A stretch of 64,000 nt of DNA, from positions 6,682 to 70,681 of the forward strand of contig CAZVGO010000003.1 of NCBI GenBank assembly GCA_964626755.1. The letters are read 5' to 3'. The DNA is from JACDAV01 sp964626755 (lineage in GTDB: Bacteria > Chloroflexota > Limnocylindria > Limnocylindrales > CSP1-4). Made by a program: the position numbers and the translations under genes. Positions 61,695 to 64,000 of this stretch are shown piece by piece. Within the stretch, counting starts at the first letter, position 1; the number at the start of each line of letters is the position of its first letter. The notes under the pieces are model-generated. The model searched no databases and had not been told where the DNA came from. It saw only the letters and a program-made list of their open reading frames with translations.

Positions 61695-62465
61695 GTGACG
61701 AACGTGATCGCGATCGCCAACCAGAAGGGCGGCGTCGGGAAGACCACCACCGCGATCAATCTTGCTGGTGCACTGGCGGAAGAGGGATACCGCGTTCTGT
61801 GCATCGACATGGACCCCCAGGCAAACCTGACGGCGGGTCTCGGCATCAATCTCAACACGGTCGAGCAGTCGATGGCCGACGTCCTGACCGACAGCAAGTG
61901 CACGCTCGACCAGATCATCCTCAAGACCGAGGTCGCGGGGATTGATGTCGCCCCGGCGCACATCGACCTCGCCTCCACCGAGGGCGAGCTGTTCACGGCA
62001 CTCGGGCGCGAGCAGATCCTGCGCGACGTCCTCGATGGCAAGGTCGACGCGTACGACTACGCGCTCATCGACTGCCCGCCCAACCTCGGCCTCCTGACGG
62101 TGAACGGCCTGGTCGCGGCGAACAACGTGATCATCCCGGTCCAGACGCAGTACTACGCGATGAAGGGCCTGAACAACCTCGTCAAGGTCATCAACATGAT
62201 CCGGATGAAGCTCAATCGCGACCTCCGGATCCTCGGCCTCCTCCCGACGTTCTTCGACGGCCGGACGAACCTCGCCCGCGACATGCTCGACGAGCTGCGG
62301 GTGGTCGGCGACCATCACGTGTTCGGGAGCATCATCAGGACAACCGTGAAGCTCGGTGAGGCCCCGCTCGTCGGGAAGCCGATCACGACGTATGCGGGCG
62401 CGTCCGAAGCCGCCAAGACCTATCGCAATCTTGCTCGGGAGGTGATCGACCTTGGCCAGGCCTGA
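61695..62465 (+). CDS. parA: Chromosome partitioning ATPase ParA (Soj)
   Basis: 256-residue Walker-type ATPase that binds the nucleoid and moves ParB-parS complexes. The deviant Walker A KGGVGKTT is at residues 11-18; CIDMDPQANLTAGLGIN and YDYALIDCPPNLGLLTVNGL follow the family. I chose GTG 61695 because GAGGTGAT lies about 8 bases upstream and TNVIAIANQKGG follows; an in-frame GTG at 61674 would add seven residues. It overlaps parB by 14 bp and has no N-terminal DNA-binding domain, so it is the chromosomal (Ib/Soj) type. Confidence 0.95.
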   Translation: MTNVIAIANQKGGVGKTTTAINLAGALAEEGYRVLCIDMDPQANLTAGLGINLNTVEQSMADVLTDSKCTLDQIILKTEVAGIDVAPAHIDLASTEGELFTALGREQILRDVLDGKVDAYDYALIDCPPNLGLLTVNGLVAANNVIIPVQTQYYAMKGLNNLVKVINMIRMKLNRDLRILGLLPTFFDGRTNLARDMLDELRVVGDHHVFGSIIRTTVKLGEAPLVGKPITTYAGASEAAKTYRNLAREVIDLGQA

Positions 62466-63480
62466 CTTCCGCGCCACCGCCGCGCGTCGCCTCTCCGAGG
62501 AGCGCGAGCTCCCGCCCGCGATCATCAGCCTCCTGTCGGCCGATGACGCTCACCGGTCGGTCGGCGTGCGGGTCATCCCCGTCGATCGGATCGAGCCGAA
62601 CCCCGAGCAGCCACGTCTCTCGTTCGACGAGGTCACGCTGGTCGAGCTGGCGAACTCCATTCGCGAGCACGGCGTCCTCCAGCCGATCCTCGTCCGGCCG
62701 CTCGGCCCCAACAGGTACCAGCTCATCGCCGGTGAACGGCGCTGGCGCGCATCGATCGGCGCCGGCCTGTCGACGATCCCGGCCCTCGTCGAGAACATCG
62801 ACGACGACACGGCGCTCGAGATCTCGATCATCGAGAACCTCCAGCGCGAGGACCTCTCGGTGCTCGACGAAGCCACGATGTACGACCGGATGATCCGCGA
62901 GCACGGCTACAGCGTCCGCAAGCTCGCCCAGAAGCTCGGCAAGGACAAGGGCTACCTCGAGAACCGGCTGCGGCTCGCGGACGCACCCCAGGAGATCCGC
63001 GACCTGGTGTCTTTGCGCAAGGACACCCTGTCCCATGCCTACGAGCTGCTCAAGGTCGACGACCCGAAGAAGCGTCGCCGGCTCGCCGAGCAAGTCGCCC
63101 GCGGCGAGCTGTCACTCGTCAAGCTGCGCGAGAAGATCGAGGGCCGGCGGCGCCGTATGCCCGACGAGGGCGACGTGCCCGTGGACCACTACGAGCCGGT
63201 CCGCGAGGAGCCGGTCGCCGCCGCGACCGACGACTACGGCGAGACGGTCGACCCGGCCTGGGGCATCCAGGTCCACACCTCGCCGATGGCGATGGGCGAC
63301 GACAGCCTCGTCGCCGCCAAGCAGCAGCTCGTCGATGCGGTCGAGGAGCTCGTGGCGGTCCTCCGTATGCCGGATGTGGTGCGCTCGATCGGCGACATCG
63401 ACCGGGCGAACCTCGCGAAGTACCTGACGATCGCGAAGCTCAAGCTCGAGAACGCCATCGCCATCGTTCGCCGGGGCTGA
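62452..63480 (+). CDS. parB: Chromosome partitioning protein ParB (Spo0J)
   Basis: 342-residue parS-binding CTPase clamp. IPVDRIEPNPEQPRLSFDE, then the CTP motif GERRWRA (residues 94-100) and IIENLQREDLS are canonical; the helix-turn-helix is about residues 153-175 (YSVRKLAQKLGKDKGYLENR). The linker and C-terminal dimer region differ from Spo0J, with an acidic stretch around 235-265. It starts at TTG 62452 with GGGAGGTGA upstream, overlapping parA. Copy 3 of the palindrome lies in its coding sequence at the SLRKDT codons. Confidence 0.95.
   Translation: MARPDFRATAARRLSEERELPPAIISLLSADDAHRSVGVRVIPVDRIEPNPEQPRLSFDEVTLVELANSIREHGVLQPILVRPLGPNRYQLIAGERRWRASIGAGLSTIPALVENIDDDTALEISIIENLQREDLSVLDEATMYDRMIREHGYSVRKLAQKLGKDKGYLENRLRLADAPQEIRDLVSLRKDTLSHAYELLKVDDPKKRRRLAEQVARGELSLVKLREKIEGRRRRMPDEGDVPVDHYEPVREEPVAAATDDYGETVDPAWGIQVHTSPMAMGDDSLVAAKQQLVDAVEELVAVLRMPDVVRSIGDIDRANLAKYLTIAKLKLENAIAIVRRG
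63009..63024. repeat. 16-bp near-palindrome, copy 3 (parS-like candidate), inside parB
   Basis: GTCTTTGCGCAAGGAC, identical to copy 2, within parB codons for SLRKD. It uses TCT and TTG, which are rare next to the TCG/CTC favoured around it, suggesting selection on DNA rather than protein. B. subtilis spo0J likewise carries a parS site in its own gene. Confidence 0.72.
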
Positions 63481-63602
63481 GTCGCGGGATCAGCACAGGC
63501 GCCGTGCGAGCAGTCGGCCGGCGGCGCCAGCGGAACGGCCACGACGGCCGCGGGACGGCTGGGCGCCGCTCGAGCGCTGCGGCCGCGCGCCGCTGCGAAC
63601 GA

Positions 63603-64000
63603 TCAGCTTGCCAGTGATCCCCCATCGGCGATCGCTGCCAGCCAGCCGGCCGCCAGGATCCCGACGCCGGCCGCCTGCGTCTCCCAGGCTCGCTCGTGCA
63701 AGGGAGTGCGTGGAGCGCGCGCCAGCAGAATGCCGATCGCGAGGCACGCCGTGCCGACGACGGCCACGACGATCCCGGGCCCACGCCCTCCGAGCGGGGC
63801 CAGCGAGAGGAGTGCGCTCGCGGCGACGCCGGCATGCAGCGCCGCCATGACGGCCCACGCGGTGGATCGACCCAGGCGTCGCGTCGTGGACTGCGTTTCC
63901 GAGACGCGATCGCGCGCGAGGTCCGCGAGCTGGTTCCCGAGCGCGAGCGCGGCGCCGGCGGCGATCGCTGCCGGGACCAGGACCGCGAATGCACTCGGCA
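63603..64000 (-). CDS. UbiA-like prenyltransferase family membrane protein (partial)
   Basis: Only the C-terminal 131 residues are in the window; the frame is open to the right edge. Hydrophobic segments (FAVLVPAAIAAGAALALGN, GIVVAVVGTACLAIGILLA, AAGVGILAAGWLAAIADGG) alternate with a polar loop NQLADLARDRVSETQSTTRRLGR, which resembles the second Asp-rich loop of UbiA-type prenyltransferases (NxxxDxxxD then an RLGR motif). The acceptor cannot be assigned. It converges on parB, 122 bp away. If the UbiA reading is wrong, it is an unassigned polytopic membrane protein. Confidence 0.55.
   Translation of the reverse strand, partial: PSAFAVLVPAAIAAGAALALGNQLADLARDRVSETQSTTRRLGRSTAWAVMAALHAGVAASALLSLAPLGGRGPGIVVAVVGTACLAIGILLARAPRTPLHERAWETQAAGVGILAAGWLAAIADGGSLAS

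Overview
The window is a GC-rich bacterial chromosome segment with densely packed genes. I count about twenty 4-base ATGA or GTGA stop/start overlaps, and GTG and TTG starts are frequent. Gene content suggests a peptidoglycan-making, respiring heterotroph, most likely of the Chloroflexota (Limnocylindria-like). That placement is inference from gene content; I could not run a phylogeny. I see no insertion sequence, prophage, CRISPR array or other mobile element.

Layout. 1-1.6 kb: an NAD+ synthetase split into separate synthetase (cut by the window edge) and glutaminase genes. 1.7-15.7 kb: two complete peptide/nickel-type ABC importer operons that converge at 8.1 kb. The first (+) has a solute-binding lipoprotein whose domain order looks circularly permuted. 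The second (-) has a normal binding protein, an ATPase fused to a four-helix membrane domain, and a small lipoprotein. 15.7-17.0 kb: an ECF sigma factor with its zinc-type anti-sigma factor. 17.0-22.0 kb: the glycine cleavage system (gcvT-H-PA-PB) behind a Nudix gene. 22.3-26.4 kb: a DUF2520 dehydrogenase-like gene, divergent aconitase and tRNA-Val(CAC). 26.5-45.1 kb: a long division/cell-wall cluster, all on the minus strand: mraZ, rsmH, a 64-residue orphan, ftsL, ftsI, murF, mraY, murD, ftsW, murG, murB, ddl, ftsQ, sbp, ftsA, yjbQ, ftsZ, yggS, yggT, DUF167. murE and murC are missing from their usual places. Its promoter carries three MraZ boxes at an exact 10-bp period. 45.1-47.7 kb: a LysM membrane protein, a small cysteine protein, an unexplained inverted repeat, RNase P RNA and RNase HI. 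47.7-54.4 kb: TCA-cycle genes (sdhB, sdhA, sdhC, icd; divergent sucCD). 54.4-61.4 kb: propionyl-CoA carboxylase, methylmalonyl-CoA mutase (catalytic part) and epimerase, ending in a membrane protein with two FtsH-extracellular-like repeats. 61.7-63.5 kb: parA and parB. 63.6 kb to the end: the C-terminal part of a UbiA-like membrane protein.

How it fits together. Propionyl-CoA carboxylase, the mutase, the epimerase and succinyl-CoA ligase would feed propionate carbon into the TCA cycle next to succinate dehydrogenase, isocitrate dehydrogenase and aconitase. The dcw cluster supplies lipid-linked peptidoglycan precursors and the divisome.

The most interesting region is 59.7-63.1 kb. A 16-bp (near-)perfect palindrome, GTCTTTGCGCAARGAC, occurs three times around parAB, once inside parB itself, and I noticed no canonical parS. 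Two DnaA-box-like sites lie in the parA upstream region. I propose a divergent parS family and an origin-proximal position. The other top item is the permuted substrate-binding protein at 1.9-3.6 kb.
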